This document shows positions 35,445 to 44,641 of a DNA stretch of 64,000 bases, piece after piece (the first letter of the stretch is position 1; every line of letters starts with the position of its first letter). A model generated the notes under the pieces. It made no database searches and was not told the DNA's origin. It saw only the letters and a list, made by a program, of their open reading frames with translations. The stretch spans positions 1 through 64,000 of the forward strand of contig JAOADW010000035.1 in the NCBI GenBank assembly GCA_026417115.1. The letters are read 5' to 3'. The position numbers were made by a program, and so were the translations under genes. The stretch comes from Rhodocyclaceae bacterium (GTDB lineage: Bacteria > Pseudomonadota > Gammaproteobacteria > Burkholderiales > Rhodocyclaceae).

Positions 35445-36211
35445 TGCGTGCTTTTGGCCTCTTTCTCGCCCTTTTCGCGAGTCCCATGGGCTGGGCGCAG
35501 CCCTCTTTGCCCAAAGGCGATTGCGCGCGCCCGCAGCCGCGGGTCGATCTCGCGCATTGCGCCTACGCCCACGCCAAACTGAGTGGGCGCGACCTCAGTG
35601 GCGCGCGTTTTGCCGGCGCGATGCTCGACAATGCCGATTTCACCGGCGCCAAGCTCATCGGCGCAGACTTTTCCGGCGCCAGCGCGCAATGGGCCAAATT
35701 CGCCAAGGCCGATCTCACGGGCGCCCATTTGCAGAAAAGCAATCTGTTCCATGCCGTCTTCGATGACGCCGACCTTTCCCACGCCAATTTACGCGAAGCC
35801 TACCTCTTCGGGGCAAACCTGATCGCAACGCGCGCGCGCGGAGCCGATTTCTCAGGCGCCTATCTGAAGGACATCCTCATGGAAGGCATCGATCTTTCCG
35901 GCGGGGCGATGCGGGGTTGCCATGCCTTTCGCGGTGTCTTCATTGGCGCTAGGCTCGTCGGGGCCGATCTCTCCGGCGCCGATCTCACGGGCGCGGCGCT
36001 CGAAGACGCCGATCTCAGCCATGCCAGGGCCATCGGCACGAAATTCAAGGGCGCCACGATGCGGCGCACGAAGCTCATCGAAGCCGATCTCGCCGAGGCC
36101 GATTTCACCCACGCCGACGTCTGGCAAGCCGATTTCTCGCGCGTCAGGAATCGCCCTCCTTCTGCGGACGCGGCCCTGATCGAACCCTTCGTCGCGCGCG
36201 AGCGTAAATGA
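35444..36211 (+). CDS. Secreted pentapeptide-repeat protein
   Basis: 255 residues: a signal peptide (FGLFLALFASPMGWA) followed by about 35 pentapeptide repeats of A(D/N)LxG type, for example ADLTGAHLQKSNL and ADLSGADLTGAAL, forming a right-handed quadrilateral helix. Two early cysteines (GDCARP, AHCAYA) may form a disulfide. It starts within the nirN stop (TGATG) and overlaps norE by ATGA, so it is bound into the nir/nor operon. Periplasmic pentapeptide proteins have no general function; a structural or chaperone role in nitrite/NO reductase assembly is possible but unproven. Confidence 0.85.
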   Translation: MRAFGLFLALFASPMGWAQPSLPKGDCARPQPRVDLAHCAYAHAKLSGRDLSGARFAGAMLDNADFTGAKLIGADFSGASAQWAKFAKADLTGAHLQKSNLFHAVFDDADLSHANLREAYLFGANLIATRARGADFSGAYLKDILMEGIDLSGGAMRGCHAFRGVFIGARLVGADLSGADLTGAALEDADLSHARAIGTKFKGATMRRTKLIEADLAEADFTHADVWQADFSRVRNRPPSADAALIEPFVARERK

Positions 36212-36837
36212 CATTCGAAAGCCCCTTACCGTTCTCGGCGCTCTCTGTGCGAAAGGCGGATGCCTCTCTCATCTCACGCCGAAACGACCGCCTACCGGGC
36301 AACGCCGGCATTTGGGTCGGCATCTTCTGTGTGCTGGTCGAGTTCCTGCTGCTCTTCGGCGTCTATTTCATCGCCAAGGCACATCACCGCGAGGCCTTCC
36401 TCAGCGGCCCGGACAAGCTCGCCACGGTGGCGGGTGTGACGATCACGCTACTGCTGCTCACCAGCGGCTATGGCATGGTCAAGGCCGTAGCGGCAATCCG
36501 CCGCAACGAGCGGCGCACGGCATTCGGGTGGGTCTTGTCCGCGATGTTTTTCGGCCTAGGCTACCCACTCGTCAAATTTTTCGAGATCCGCTGGAACATC
36601 GCCCACGGCATCGACGGCGAGGCCGGCATCTTCTACACCGTCTATTACTATCTGACGCTCAACCACCTCGTCCATGTCAGCTGGGGGCTTTTGGGCCTTT
36701 GCTGGGTCGCGCTCCGAACCTACTGGGGCGCTTACTCGGCCCGCGATTACTCGGGTCTCGAAGCAGCAGCCCTGTATTGGCATACCACCGACGTGATCTG
36801 GTTGGTGATCTTTCCTCTTTTTTACGTGTTGCGCTGA
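36208..36837 (+). CDS. norE: NorE-like cytochrome c oxidase subunit III family protein (copy 1)
   Basis: 209 residues, five transmembrane helices of the haem-copper oxidase subunit III family, seen as GIWVGIFCVLVEFLLLFGVYF, then LLLLTSGYGMV, LNHLVHVSWGLLGL and ALYWHTTDVIWLVIFPLFYVL. NorE supports NO reductase activity in denitrifiers, by an unclear mechanism. Overlaps the pentapeptide gene (ATGA) and norF (TGATG). A second norE lies on the other strand at 41954-42583 with identical length but different sequence. Confidence 0.85.
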   Translation: MTFESPLPFSALSVRKADASLISRRNDRLPGNAGIWVGIFCVLVEFLLLFGVYFIAKAHHREAFLSGPDKLATVAGVTITLLLLTSGYGMVKAVAAIRRNERRTAFGWVLSAMFFGLGYPLVKFFEIRWNIAHGIDGEAGIFYTVYYYLTLNHLVHVSWGLLGLCWVALRTYWGAYSARDYSGLEAAALYWHTTDVIWLVIFPLFYVLR

Positions 36838-37094
36838 TGGGGCACGCAGAAAGCATCTGGCTCGTCTTGATCAGTCTTACCGGCGCAGGCGCCTGGCTGG
36901 CCGAAAGCGGCCACGTCGGCTGGCCGCTCACCCTCACGGTCGCCGCCCTGATCGCCCTCAAAGGCCGCCTGGTGATCGATCATTACATGGAGCTGCGCTG
37001 GGCCCCTCGCCGCTTTCGCCGCGCGCTTCTCGCTTTCGTCCTCATCGCAGCAGCGTGCGCAATCGTCAGCCATGCCGTGGCCAAAGGCATGTGA
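36837..37094 (+). CDS. norF: NorF-like small membrane protein (copy 1)
   Basis: 85 residues with three transmembrane segments, resembling cytochrome c oxidase subunit IV/NorF proteins; the middle reads LIALKGRLVIDHYMELRWAPR, comparable with LAGLKGWLIIEEFMALRR of the other copy. It starts inside the norE stop (TGATG). It ends 26 bp before the stop of the convergent radical SAM gene. Probable membrane partner of NorE. Confidence 0.8.
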   Translation: MGHAESIWLVLISLTGAGAWLAESGHVGWPLTLTVAALIALKGRLVIDHYMELRWAPRRFRRALLAFVLIAAACAIVSHAVAKGM

Positions 37095-37120
37095 AGGCCA
37101 ACGAGCCGGCCGGCGAAAGG

Positions 37121-38299
37121 TCACGGCATGATTTCGACATATTCATAGACCTCGTTGTCAACGAGCCGCTTTCTCACCGGCACCGTCAAGCGCCCAAACC
37201 AGGCGTGAGGATCGTGCTTGTCGATTTCGCGCCCCATGAAGCGGATCAGCGCGCAGATCGGCTCGACGACGTTCTTGCGGTAGCGCTCGTCGTTCTTCAC
37301 ATAGCCGAGATAGAGATTCTTCATGCAATTGCGCCGGCACCAGGGAAACGCCTCACAGCGTTCACAAGGCATTTCCGGCGTCGGCTGCAAGGGGCTTTTC
37401 TTGAGCCAGTTGCCTTGGATCTCCCCCATCTTCATGTTCTTCGCATACATCATGTCAGGACAGGGATAGATCTCGCCGTTGGGCATCACATTGAGCAAAT
37501 GGGTCGAGACGCGACACTGCGTAAGCCCTGCATAGAGCTCGACGCCGCGCGTGGGCAATACTTTGTTGCGCACGATGCCCATGATGGGAATGAATGGATA
37601 AAGCACATCCGTGCGCGCGAAGAATTTGTCGATCAACTGCACGAGCACGGCCTGGCGCTTCGCGAGCGAGTCGCCGAAATACATTTCGTCCGCCACGAAC
37701 TGCCAATACACATAGTCGATGGCGTCGAAGGCCGTCGCTAATTCGTCGAGCTCCTCGAACGTGGTGTCGGGGTTGCCCCAGGTGACGGGCGCGGTGATGG
37801 TGCCGCCCACCTTGTCATGCACCTTGTGGAGGTTCTCGATCACCTGCCGCCAAATGCCGCGGCCCCGGTAACCATCCGTGATCGCTTCGCCGCCATCGAT
37901 CGAGACCAAAATGTTGGAAAGTTTGCCCAGCACCCAAGCAGGCAAGCCATCGAGCAAGGTGCCATTGGTCTGCAACTGGTAGCGGAACTCGGGAAAGCGC
38001 TCTATCACCTCTTCCATCATGCGGCGGTTCAAGGTCGGCTCGCCGCCATAGAAGGTGACGTAGATTTCCTTGCCTTTCAGGTGGGTGTCGATGAAACGTG
38101 CAAGTTGGTCGAGATCGTATGCGACTTCGGTTTGCGAGCCGAGGACGCTGCCCACGCCGAGCGAACAATACGTGCACTTGAGATTGCATTTGAGCGTCGT
38201 CAAAAGCTGCAATTCGACGCGATTGCCCACGATCGGATCCGGATCGGAAGCAGGGGAGATGGACAAAACGGGTTGTGAGTCGAGCACTTGCATGATCAT
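37121..38299 (-). CDS. Radical SAM protein with SPASM-type Fe-S domain
   Basis: 392 residues. The radical SAM triad is CNLKCTYC (about 36-43), with FYGGEPTLN as the GGE motif. The C-terminal region has CRVSTHLLNVMPNGEIYPCPDM and then CERCEAFPWCRRNC, a SPASM/twitch-like auxiliary cluster layout seen in peptide- or protein-modifying enzymes. It resembles putative peptide-modifying enzymes more than NirJ. It is the last gene of the norEFQ-x-D-y block, 51 bp after gene y. The substrate is unknown; no classical precursor peptide was seen. No ribosome-binding sequence precedes ATG 38299; a second ATG lies at 38293. Confidence 0.82.
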   Translation of the reverse strand: MIMQVLDSQPVLSISPASDPDPIVGNRVELQLLTTLKCNLKCTYCSLGVGSVLGSQTEVAYDLDQLARFIDTHLKGKEIYVTFYGGEPTLNRRMMEEVIERFPEFRYQLQTNGTLLDGLPAWVLGKLSNILVSIDGGEAITDGYRGRGIWRQVIENLHKVHDKVGGTITAPVTWGNPDTTFEELDELATAFDAIDYVYWQFVADEMYFGDSLAKRQAVLVQLIDKFFARTDVLYPFIPIMGIVRNKVLPTRGVELYAGLTQCRVSTHLLNVMPNGEIYPCPDMMYAKNMKMGEIQGNWLKKSPLQPTPEMPCERCEAFPWCRRNCMKNLYLGYVKNDERYRKNVVEPICALIRFMGREIDKHDPHAWFGRLTVPVRKRLVDNEVYEYVEIMP

Positions 38300-38350
38300 G
38301 GCAGAAGGAATGAAACAGGGGCGGCAAGTCTACCTTGTCGGGAGTCGGGG

Positions 38351-38653
38351 TCAACCATTGGGCGCTCGTGGCCGGGGCGCGTCGTTTTCGGCATCACGAG
38401 CCGGCGGCGGCAAGCGAGGGCCGGGGCGGCTCATCTCGTAGAGCACGATCGCCGCGCTGAAAAAGAAAAAAGTTGTGGCGAAAAGACTGCCGGTATAGAC
38501 GTGCTTGCCATACCTCGCCCATGCCCAGAGGGAAAATCCAAGAGAAACGAGCGAGCCAACAAAGCTCACGACCGCGGCGCCGAATGCAATCTTCTGGCCA
38601 AAATGCCGGGGCTTGCGGTCGATCGTTTCTGGCTGGGCGCCTTGGAGTGTCAT
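38351..38653 (-). CDS. Small two-helix membrane protein (gene y of the nor operon)
   Basis: 100 residues, two predicted transmembrane helices (KIAFGAAVVSFVGSLVSLG and YTGSLFATTFFFFSAAIVLY) and a Pro/Arg-rich C-terminal tail (RPGPRLPPPARDAEND). The start at 38653 follows a GGAG site, 10 bp after the norD stop. No family is recognised. Because it lies between norD and a peptide-modifying type radical SAM gene, it is one candidate substrate or partner. Confidence 0.72.
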   Translation of the reverse strand: MTLQGAQPETIDRKPRHFGQKIAFGAAVVSFVGSLVSLGFSLWAWARYGKHVYTGSLFATTFFFFSAAIVLYEMSRPGPRLPPPARDAENDAPRPRAPNG

Positions 38654-38663
38654 CGTTTCTCCG

Positions 38664-40526
38664 CTAGAGATTGCCGGTGAGTTGCGCATACATCATCGCC
38701 AATCGTTCTGGCAGCTTCTCGGGCCGTTGCACGACGGTGTAGCCTGCAGGGCCGAAGAGGTGGGGGAGGTAACGCGCGCCTGTGCGGTCGATCGTGATGC
38801 AAAACGGCCTGACGCCGGCTTCACGGGCTTCCATGAGCGCTTTGCGGCTGTCCTCGATGCCATAGCGTCCTTCGTAATGATCGAGGTCATGCGGCTTGCC
38901 GTCGGTCAGCAAGATCAAAAGGCGTCGCTGATGGGGTTGCGCGGCAAGGATCTGGACCGCTCGTCGCACGGCGGCGCCCATGCGCGTGTAGTAGCCTGGC
39001 TTGAGCGCGGCGATGCGGCCCCGCGTCGTGGCGTCGAATGCGGCTTCGAACCGTTTGATCTCATGAAAGCGCACGAGATGCCTTTTGAGCGAGGAAAAGC
39101 CATAGAATGCAAAGCGATCCCCGGTGGCCGACAAGGCTTCGCCGAACAACATGAGGCTATCCCGGATCACGTCGATCACTTTCTGTTCGTCGTTGGCATG
39201 GGCATCGGTCGATAACGAGAGATCGGCGAGCACGAGACAAGCGAGATCGCGTTCCACGGGCCGCTGGTCAAGATAAGCGCCCACGCCGGAAAAATGCCAG
39301 CCGGCGCGTCTGTCGGCCGCGATGCGCACATAGGCGTCGAGATCGATTTCTCGCCCCTCTGGCTGCGCTTTGAGCCATCGACGCACGGGCATAAGCGCCG
39401 CAAATCGATTCTTGAGCTTGCGCGCCGGCCGCTGCAAGCGTGGCGCAAGCTCCTGGGGCACGGCGGCGCGGGCGACATAGGTTTGCACGCAACAATAGTC
39501 AGGCAGCATTTTCGCGCGTCGCCAATCCCATTCGGGCAGTAAGACGCCTTCGCCCAGCGGCAGATCGTCCTCGCTTGCCGCGGGCAGATCGAGATCGAAA
39601 CGCACCTTTGAGGCTGCCCGCACGTTCGTCTCCGCCAGCGTGAGCTTCTCCAAATCCTGGGCCACGCGCCCGGCATCCGGGTTCTCATCGCCATCGAGCG
39701 CACGATTGAGGCGCAAGTATTCCGCCCAGGAAAGCAGGCTTTCGGCACGAAAGACAAGGACCATCGGCGCCTCTTCCTTCGGCGCTTCTTGCCGCTCGGC
39801 ATGGTAACGGCGCTGCTCGCTTTCTACCTCTGTGGCTGTGGATTCCTCGGCAGTCGCCTCCGTCGGCGTGCGGGCGGAACGCGATCGAGGCGGCGTCGGA
39901 TGAAGCCACAGGAGCACCGGCTGCACCGGTTTCGCCCGGCGGCCCACGCGCGGCCAATGCCTCACGCTGCCCGGTTCTCGCAACGCCTGTCGGATCGCCC
40001 TTTCCTGCGCCGCCTCGTCGGCGGGCAATTTCGCCGGCGGCATCCGCTCCGCGAGGTGCGCCTCGACGAGCCGCCGATAACGGCTTTCGAGCCCTGGAAA
40101 ACGCGCCAGGGCAGAAGACGTGGCCGCCTGATTGTGGCGAAGCCAGAGATCCTCATTGACGGCCGCATGCAGGCCAACCGGCCCAGCCGCCGCTGCCAGC
40201 GCCGCAAGCCAGAAATAGAGATCGCGGTTTAGCGACGTCTCCGGCAGCACGGCAAGCCGCGGGGGCAAACAGAGCGTCTCGGCATCGAGCGTGGCCAAGG
40301 CGACGCGCTCACCCACACCGGCAAGCCGATCTCGCCAACGGCGCCGCGCGCCATGGCGGCGTTCTGCGGCAGCCGCGATGCGCAACCCTCCTTCTCCGCC
40401 CATGGCACGGAAGAACACGCCCAGGGATTTTTCCAGATCTCGGAGCTCGGCGGCCGCATGGGGATATTCGCGCGCCGCCACCTGCCGAATCCACCGATCC
40501 CACAATGCGCCGATCCACTCTTCCAT
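38664..40526 (-). CDS. norD: NorD, von Willebrand factor A domain protein
   Basis: 620 residues. The C-terminal VWA domain has a MIDAS motif DLSLS (LVLADLSLSTDAHAND, about residue 447) and ends with AMMYAQLTGNL; the N-terminal part is alpha-helical and charged. NorD works with the AAA+ protein NorQ to activate NO reductase, as CbbO does with CbbQ. ATG 40526 begins MEEWIGALWDRW. It is 5 bp from gene x. No norCB is in the window. Confidence 0.92.
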   Translation of the reverse strand: MEEWIGALWDRWIRQVAAREYPHAAAELRDLEKSLGVFFRAMGGEGGLRIAAAAERRHGARRRWRDRLAGVGERVALATLDAETLCLPPRLAVLPETSLNRDLYFWLAALAAAAGPVGLHAAVNEDLWLRHNQAATSSALARFPGLESRYRRLVEAHLAERMPPAKLPADEAAQERAIRQALREPGSVRHWPRVGRRAKPVQPVLLWLHPTPPRSRSARTPTEATAEESTATEVESEQRRYHAERQEAPKEEAPMVLVFRAESLLSWAEYLRLNRALDGDENPDAGRVAQDLEKLTLAETNVRAASKVRFDLDLPAASEDDLPLGEGVLLPEWDWRRAKMLPDYCCVQTYVARAAVPQELAPRLQRPARKLKNRFAALMPVRRWLKAQPEGREIDLDAYVRIAADRRAGWHFSGVGAYLDQRPVERDLACLVLADLSLSTDAHANDEQKVIDVIRDSLMLFGEALSATGDRFAFYGFSSLKRHLVRFHEIKRFEAAFDATTRGRIAALKPGYYTRMGAAVRRAVQILAAQPHQRRLLILLTDGKPHDLDHYEGRYGIEDSRKALMEAREAGVRPFCITIDRTGARYLPHLFGPAGYTVVQRPEKLPERLAMMYAQLTGNL

Positions 40527-40531
40527 GGGCT

Positions 40532-40915
40532 TCAGTCGCAGGCAGGCGTTTTCGGCCCAATGCCGGGATAACGATAAGGCTTGCCGGCCATCGCGCGCGC
40601 AAGCCCGAGGATCCCGAACAGCACCAGGGTCGAATGAATGCAAGTGAAATAAAGGATCGCCACCACCCAGCTCCCTCCCCAGTCGGCGCCGAACGAGACG
40701 AGAAAAAAGACGGTGGCGACAAGCAACAGGCCGCCCCAAAGGCTGACGAAAAAAGTCTGTTCGAGATGGCAACGGCCTACGGCATCGGCCGTGTGTCGCT
40801 TTACGCGCCAGAGCCAGGCAAGCCAAAGAAACGCCAGCCCCGGCGCAACGAGGAGATTCGTCAAGAAGAGCGCCTCGGCCAGAACGGCCAATGAAGCCTC
40901 GTTGCGCGCTTTCAT
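40532..40915 (-). CDS. Membrane protein of the nor operon (gene x), DUF4870/Tic20-like
   Basis: 127 residues with four transmembrane helices. The central CHLEQTFF and the end GLARAMAGKPYRYPGIG recall small DUF4870/Tic20-like membrane proteins. It overlaps norQ by ATGA and lies 5 bp before norD, so it is part of the same translation unit. Function unknown; an insertion between norQ and norD suggests a membrane link for the NorQD complex. Confidence 0.75.
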   Translation of the reverse strand: MKARNEASLAVLAEALFLTNLLVAPGLAFLWLAWLWRVKRHTADAVGRCHLEQTFFVSLWGGLLLVATVFFLVSFGADWGGSWVVAILYFTCIHSTLVLFGILGLARAMAGKPYRYPGIGPKTPACD

Positions 40916-41691
40916 CGACCGAACACCGCCAAGACCACCTCTTCGAGCGCCGCCGCGACCTCGCGATCATCCGTGAGCGTCTCGACAAGCGCCGCGCGGC
41001 AGGCGTCGAGAGGATCCACGCCCTCGCGGATCAGTATGGCCGCATAGACGAGCAAGCGCGTGCTCGCCGCTTCCTCGAGATCGACATCCTTGAGCGCGCG
41101 CAGCCTTTGGCCGAGGTCGACGAGCCGTTTCGCGAGGAGCAGATCGCAGCCGGTTTCTCCGACGAGGATCTGCGCCTCGCGCGAAGCGTCCGGAAAATCG
41201 AAGCGAATGGCGACGAAACGCTGGCGCGTCGAAGGCTTCATGCCTTTCAAGAAATTTTGATAACCCGGGTTGTAGGAAACCACCAGCATGAAGCTGTCGG
41301 GCGCCTGCAAGATCTCGCCCGTGCGATCGATCGGCAAGACGCGCCGATGATCGGCGAGCGGATGGATCACCACCGTCGTATCCTTACGCGCTTCGACGAC
41401 CTCGTCGAGGTAACAAATGCCGCCTTCCCGCACGGCGCGCGTCAGTGGGCCGTCCGACCAGACGGTCGCTCCATCGGTGATCAGATGCCTGCCCACGAGA
41501 TCCGCAGCCGTCAAATCGTCATGGCATGCGACCGTATAGAGCGGCAGCCCGAGCCTTGCGGCCATGTACGAGACGAAGCGCGTCTTGCCTACCCCTGTCG
41601 GCCCCTTGAGCAGCACCGGTAAGCGATTGCGATGCGCGTGCTCGAAGAGCTCGATCTCATTGGCAGCTGGTTGATAGAAAGGCAGATTCAT
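40912..41691 (-). CDS. norQ: NorQ/CbbQ-type AAA+ ATPase
   Basis: 259-residue MoxR-family ATPase. Walker A GPTGVGKTRF (about residue 30), Walker B ICYLDEVVEA (about 94), sensor region VVSYNPGYQ and an Arg finger region KPSTRQRFVAIRFDFP. NorQ with NorD inserts or remodels the non-haem iron of NO reductase. Start at 41691 overlaps the norF stop (ATGA). The longer upstream reading lacks homology. Confidence 0.93.
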   Translation of the reverse strand: MNLPFYQPAANEIELFEHAHRNRLPVLLKGPTGVGKTRFVSYMAARLGLPLYTVACHDDLTAADLVGRHLITDGATVWSDGPLTRAVREGGICYLDEVVEARKDTTVVIHPLADHRRVLPIDRTGEILQAPDSFMLVVSYNPGYQNFLKGMKPSTRQRFVAIRFDFPDASREAQILVGETGCDLLLAKRLVDLGQRLRALKDVDLEEAASTRLLVYAAILIREGVDPLDACRAALVETLTDDREVAAALEEVVLAVFGR

Positions 41692-41948
41692 CGCAAACTC
41701 AGCCCATAGGCAAAGAAGATCACAAACAGCGTGAGCATCAGCCAACCGAGCAGGAGACCACGCCAGAACCACCGCACTCGCCGCAACGCCATGAATTCCT
41801 CGATGATCAGCCACCCTTTCAAGCCGGCGAGCACCAGCACCCCCATCACGAAAGTCGCATTCATGGCGATCGTCTTGCCGACTCCCCAAGTCAGCAAAGT
41901 CGCCGCCATCAGCGCCACCCAGACGAGGTTGAGCACAGACCGGTTCAT
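41688..41948 (-). CDS. norF: NorF-like small membrane protein (copy 2)
   Basis: 86 residues with three transmembrane helices of the cytochrome oxidase subunit IV/NorF type, containing LAGLKGWLIIEEFMALRR. It begins 5 bp after the norE stop and overlaps norQ by ATGA. The sequence differs clearly from copy 1 at 36837-37094, so the two are diverged paralogues rather than a recent duplication. Confidence 0.82.
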   Translation of the reverse strand: MNRSVLNLVWVALMAATLLTWGVGKTIAMNATFVMGVLVLAGLKGWLIIEEFMALRRVRWFWRGLLLGWLMLTLFVIFFAYGLSLR

Positions 41949-41953
41949 CGCCC

Positions 41954-42583
41954 TCACCGCATCAAATAGACCAACGGAAAGAGAACGATCCAAACGAGAT
42001 CGACCATGTGCCAATAGGAAGCCGCCGTTTCCATCCCCCGATGATCGGCGGCGGAATAACCGCCCTGCATTGCCTTTCTCCAGACGAAACAGAGGATCGC
42101 CATGCCCAAGAGCACATGCATCGCATGAAAGGCGGTGAGAGAAAAATAAAACGCGTAAAAGAGATTGGTCGAGAGATCGATCCCCTGGGCGAATTTCGCC
42201 GCATACTCGACGTATTTGACGACGAGGAAGGCGGCGCCGGCAACGATGGCCGCCAGCAACCAATGGCCACTTTGCCGGTTACGGTGACGCTCGATCGCTG
42301 CAACGGCCTGCGCCACGCACCAGCTACCGGTGATGAGCAAGAGCGTATTGATCATGCCGGCCTCGGCATCGAGCGTCTTTTGCATCTCGGCAAAGAGTTC
42401 TCGATGGGAAAGGCGGGCAAACGCATAGGCGGAAAAGAGCGCGAAAAAAGTGACGAGTTCGGCGAGGATGAACACCCAAATCGCCAAATCGCCAGGCGGA
42501 TTGTGCTGCAGCGGGCGAATCCTTCGGGAGGGGAGAAGCGTAAACGTGCTACGAATCAAAGACATCGGCAAGCCTGGGTTCAT
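41954..42583 (-). CDS. norE: NorE-like cytochrome c oxidase subunit III family protein (copy 2)
   Basis: 209 residues, five helices: GDLAIWVFILAELVTFFALF, LLLITGSWCVAQAVAA, FYFSLTAFHAMHVLLGMAIL, YWHMVDLVWIVLFPLVYLM. It is recognisable as NorE through the FHAMHV and YWHMVDLVW histidine segments. Start at 42583 (alternative 42565); ribosome-binding sequence weak for both. It heads the operon norE-norF-norQ-x-norD-y-radical SAM. Confidence 0.86.
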   Translation of the reverse strand: MNPGLPMSLIRSTFTLLPSRRIRPLQHNPPGDLAIWVFILAELVTFFALFSAYAFARLSHRELFAEMQKTLDAEAGMINTLLLITGSWCVAQAVAAIERHRNRQSGHWLLAAIVAGAAFLVVKYVEYAAKFAQGIDLSTNLFYAFYFSLTAFHAMHVLLGMAILCFVWRKAMQGGYSAADHRGMETAASYWHMVDLVWIVLFPLVYLMR

Positions 42584-42622
42584 TGCATAGCCCAAGCTTA
42601 TCGCCTCGCTGCTTGCGGCGCC

Positions 42623-42636
42623 TTGACCGAGGATAA
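42623..42636 (-). promoter_or_regulatory. Degenerate FNR-like box before norE copy 2
   Basis: On the plus strand TTGACCGAGGATAA has one good half-site (TTGAC) and one poor one. Centre 42629.5, about 47 bp from the norE ATG, similar to the nirJ geometry. It lies in the 56-bp gap between fur and norE. Too degenerate to be certain. Confidence 0.3.
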
Positions 42637-42639
42637 GTC

Positions 42640-43080
42640 TTATTCGCTCTCTTTGCTCGGGCGGTTGGGGCAGTCGCTCTTCACGCAGTGGCCATAAAGA
42701 TACAGCGCGTGGCCGGTGATCATAAAGCCGCGTTGCTTGGCGATGCGCTCTTGCCGACGCTCGATCTCGGCGTCGCTGAATTCCTCGACGTGGCCACAAT
42801 CGAGACAGACGAGGTGATCATGGTGCCGCCCATCCTTGAGTTCGAAGACAGCCTTGCCGGATTCGAAATGATGCCGTTCGATGAGGCCTGCTTGCTCGAA
42901 CTGCGTGAGCACGCGATAGACGGTCGCGAGGCCGACGTCGATATGCTCGGCAAGCAGCAGCCGGTAGACATCCTCAGCAGACAAATGCCTGGTTTCGCTG
43001 CGTCTGAATAGATCGAGGATCGCCATGCGCGGCGCCGTCGCCTTCAATCCTGCGTTCTTGAGCTCAGCGGCTTGCGTCAT
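42640..43080 (-). CDS. fur: Ferric uptake regulator family protein
   Basis: 146 residues: a winged-helix DNA-binding domain ([13 protein letters not shown], then [19 protein letters not shown]) and a metal-binding dimerisation domain with [16 protein letters not shown] and a second Cys pair in CVKSDC. True Fur is likely, given the HHDHLVC motif and position beside bamE, a common betaproteobacterial arrangement. ATG 43080. No clear Fur box was recognised in the 43081-43313 gap. Confidence 0.93.
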   Translation of the reverse strand: MTQAAELKNAGLKATAPRMAILDLFRRSETRHLSAEDVYRLLLAEHIDVGLATVYRVLTQFEQAGLIERHHFESGKAVFELKDGRHHDHLVCLDCGHVEEFSDAEIERRQERIAKQRGFMITGHALYLYGHCVKSDCPNRPSKESE

Positions 43081-43313
43081 CCTGCACCTATCGGGTTTCG
43101 TTCTCTCATGTCGGGGTCGATTGAGCGTATGATATAGTGAAATCTCCGCATGGGGCCGCAAGTGGCACGATGTGCAAGGACCCGAAAGGCAAGTCCGCAA
43201 GACGCCACCGTCTGCTCGAGGAGCCTGTGCCTGGCCTCGCCATTTGTCCGCCCGGCCCATGAGACAGAATTGATGCCGTCTTCGTTGCCCGTTCGCCGTC
43301 GATCGCCCATCCC

Positions 43314-43718
43314 ATGTCCTCGCGCCTCATGCCCCTCTGCATATTCCTCGCCGCTTGCTCATCGACGCCCGAGGTGAGTGGCTGGCTGTCGCCCTACCGC
43401 ATCGACGTCAATCAAGGCAATTTCGTCACCCAAGAAATGGTGGCGCGCCTGAGGCCCGGTATGACGCGCGAAGAAGTGCGCTTCGTTCTGGGCACGCCGC
43501 TGATCGCCGACATTTTCCATGCCGACCGCTGGGATTACGTCTACCGCTTCCAGCCTGGCAAAGGCGAGGCGCAGCAGAGGCGCTTGATCGTCTATTTCGA
43601 AGGCGGCAGGCTCGTTCGCGTCGGCGGCGACGTCGTCGCCGCGGAAAGTGGTCTGCAGGCCATGGGCGAAAAGCCAGCGACACGCGTGATCGAGCTCGGG
43701 GAAAAACAAGCCCAGTAA
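43314..43718 (+). CDS. bamE: Outer membrane assembly lipoprotein BamE
   Basis: 134 residues, lipoprotein signal with lipobox LAAC. BamE hallmarks: [32 protein letters not shown] and DRWDYVYRF. Member of the BAM complex inserting outer membrane proteins. Divergent from fur. ATG 43314 used; 43329 is possible and would give a shorter signal. dapB follows after 27 bp. Confidence 0.94.
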   Translation: MSSRLMPLCIFLAACSSTPEVSGWLSPYRIDVNQGNFVTQEMVARLRPGMTREEVRFVLGTPLIADIFHADRWDYVYRFQPGKGEAQQRRLIVYFEGGRLVRVGGDVVAAESGLQAMGEKPATRVIELGEKQAQ

Positions 43719-44555
<837 letters not shown>

Positions 44556-44641
44556 GCAGCGCGCAAGGCAGCCGGAATCGGCTAGAATAGAAAAGTTTGA
44601 CCGGCCCATACGGTTGCTTGTATCACCCTCAGGAGCCCGAC

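Noticed and set aside
38664-40988. Longer N-terminus for norD (start at 40988)
   Set aside because: The extra 154 codons overlap gene x and norQ in another frame and lack homology; ATG 40526 gives a normal NorD N-terminus.
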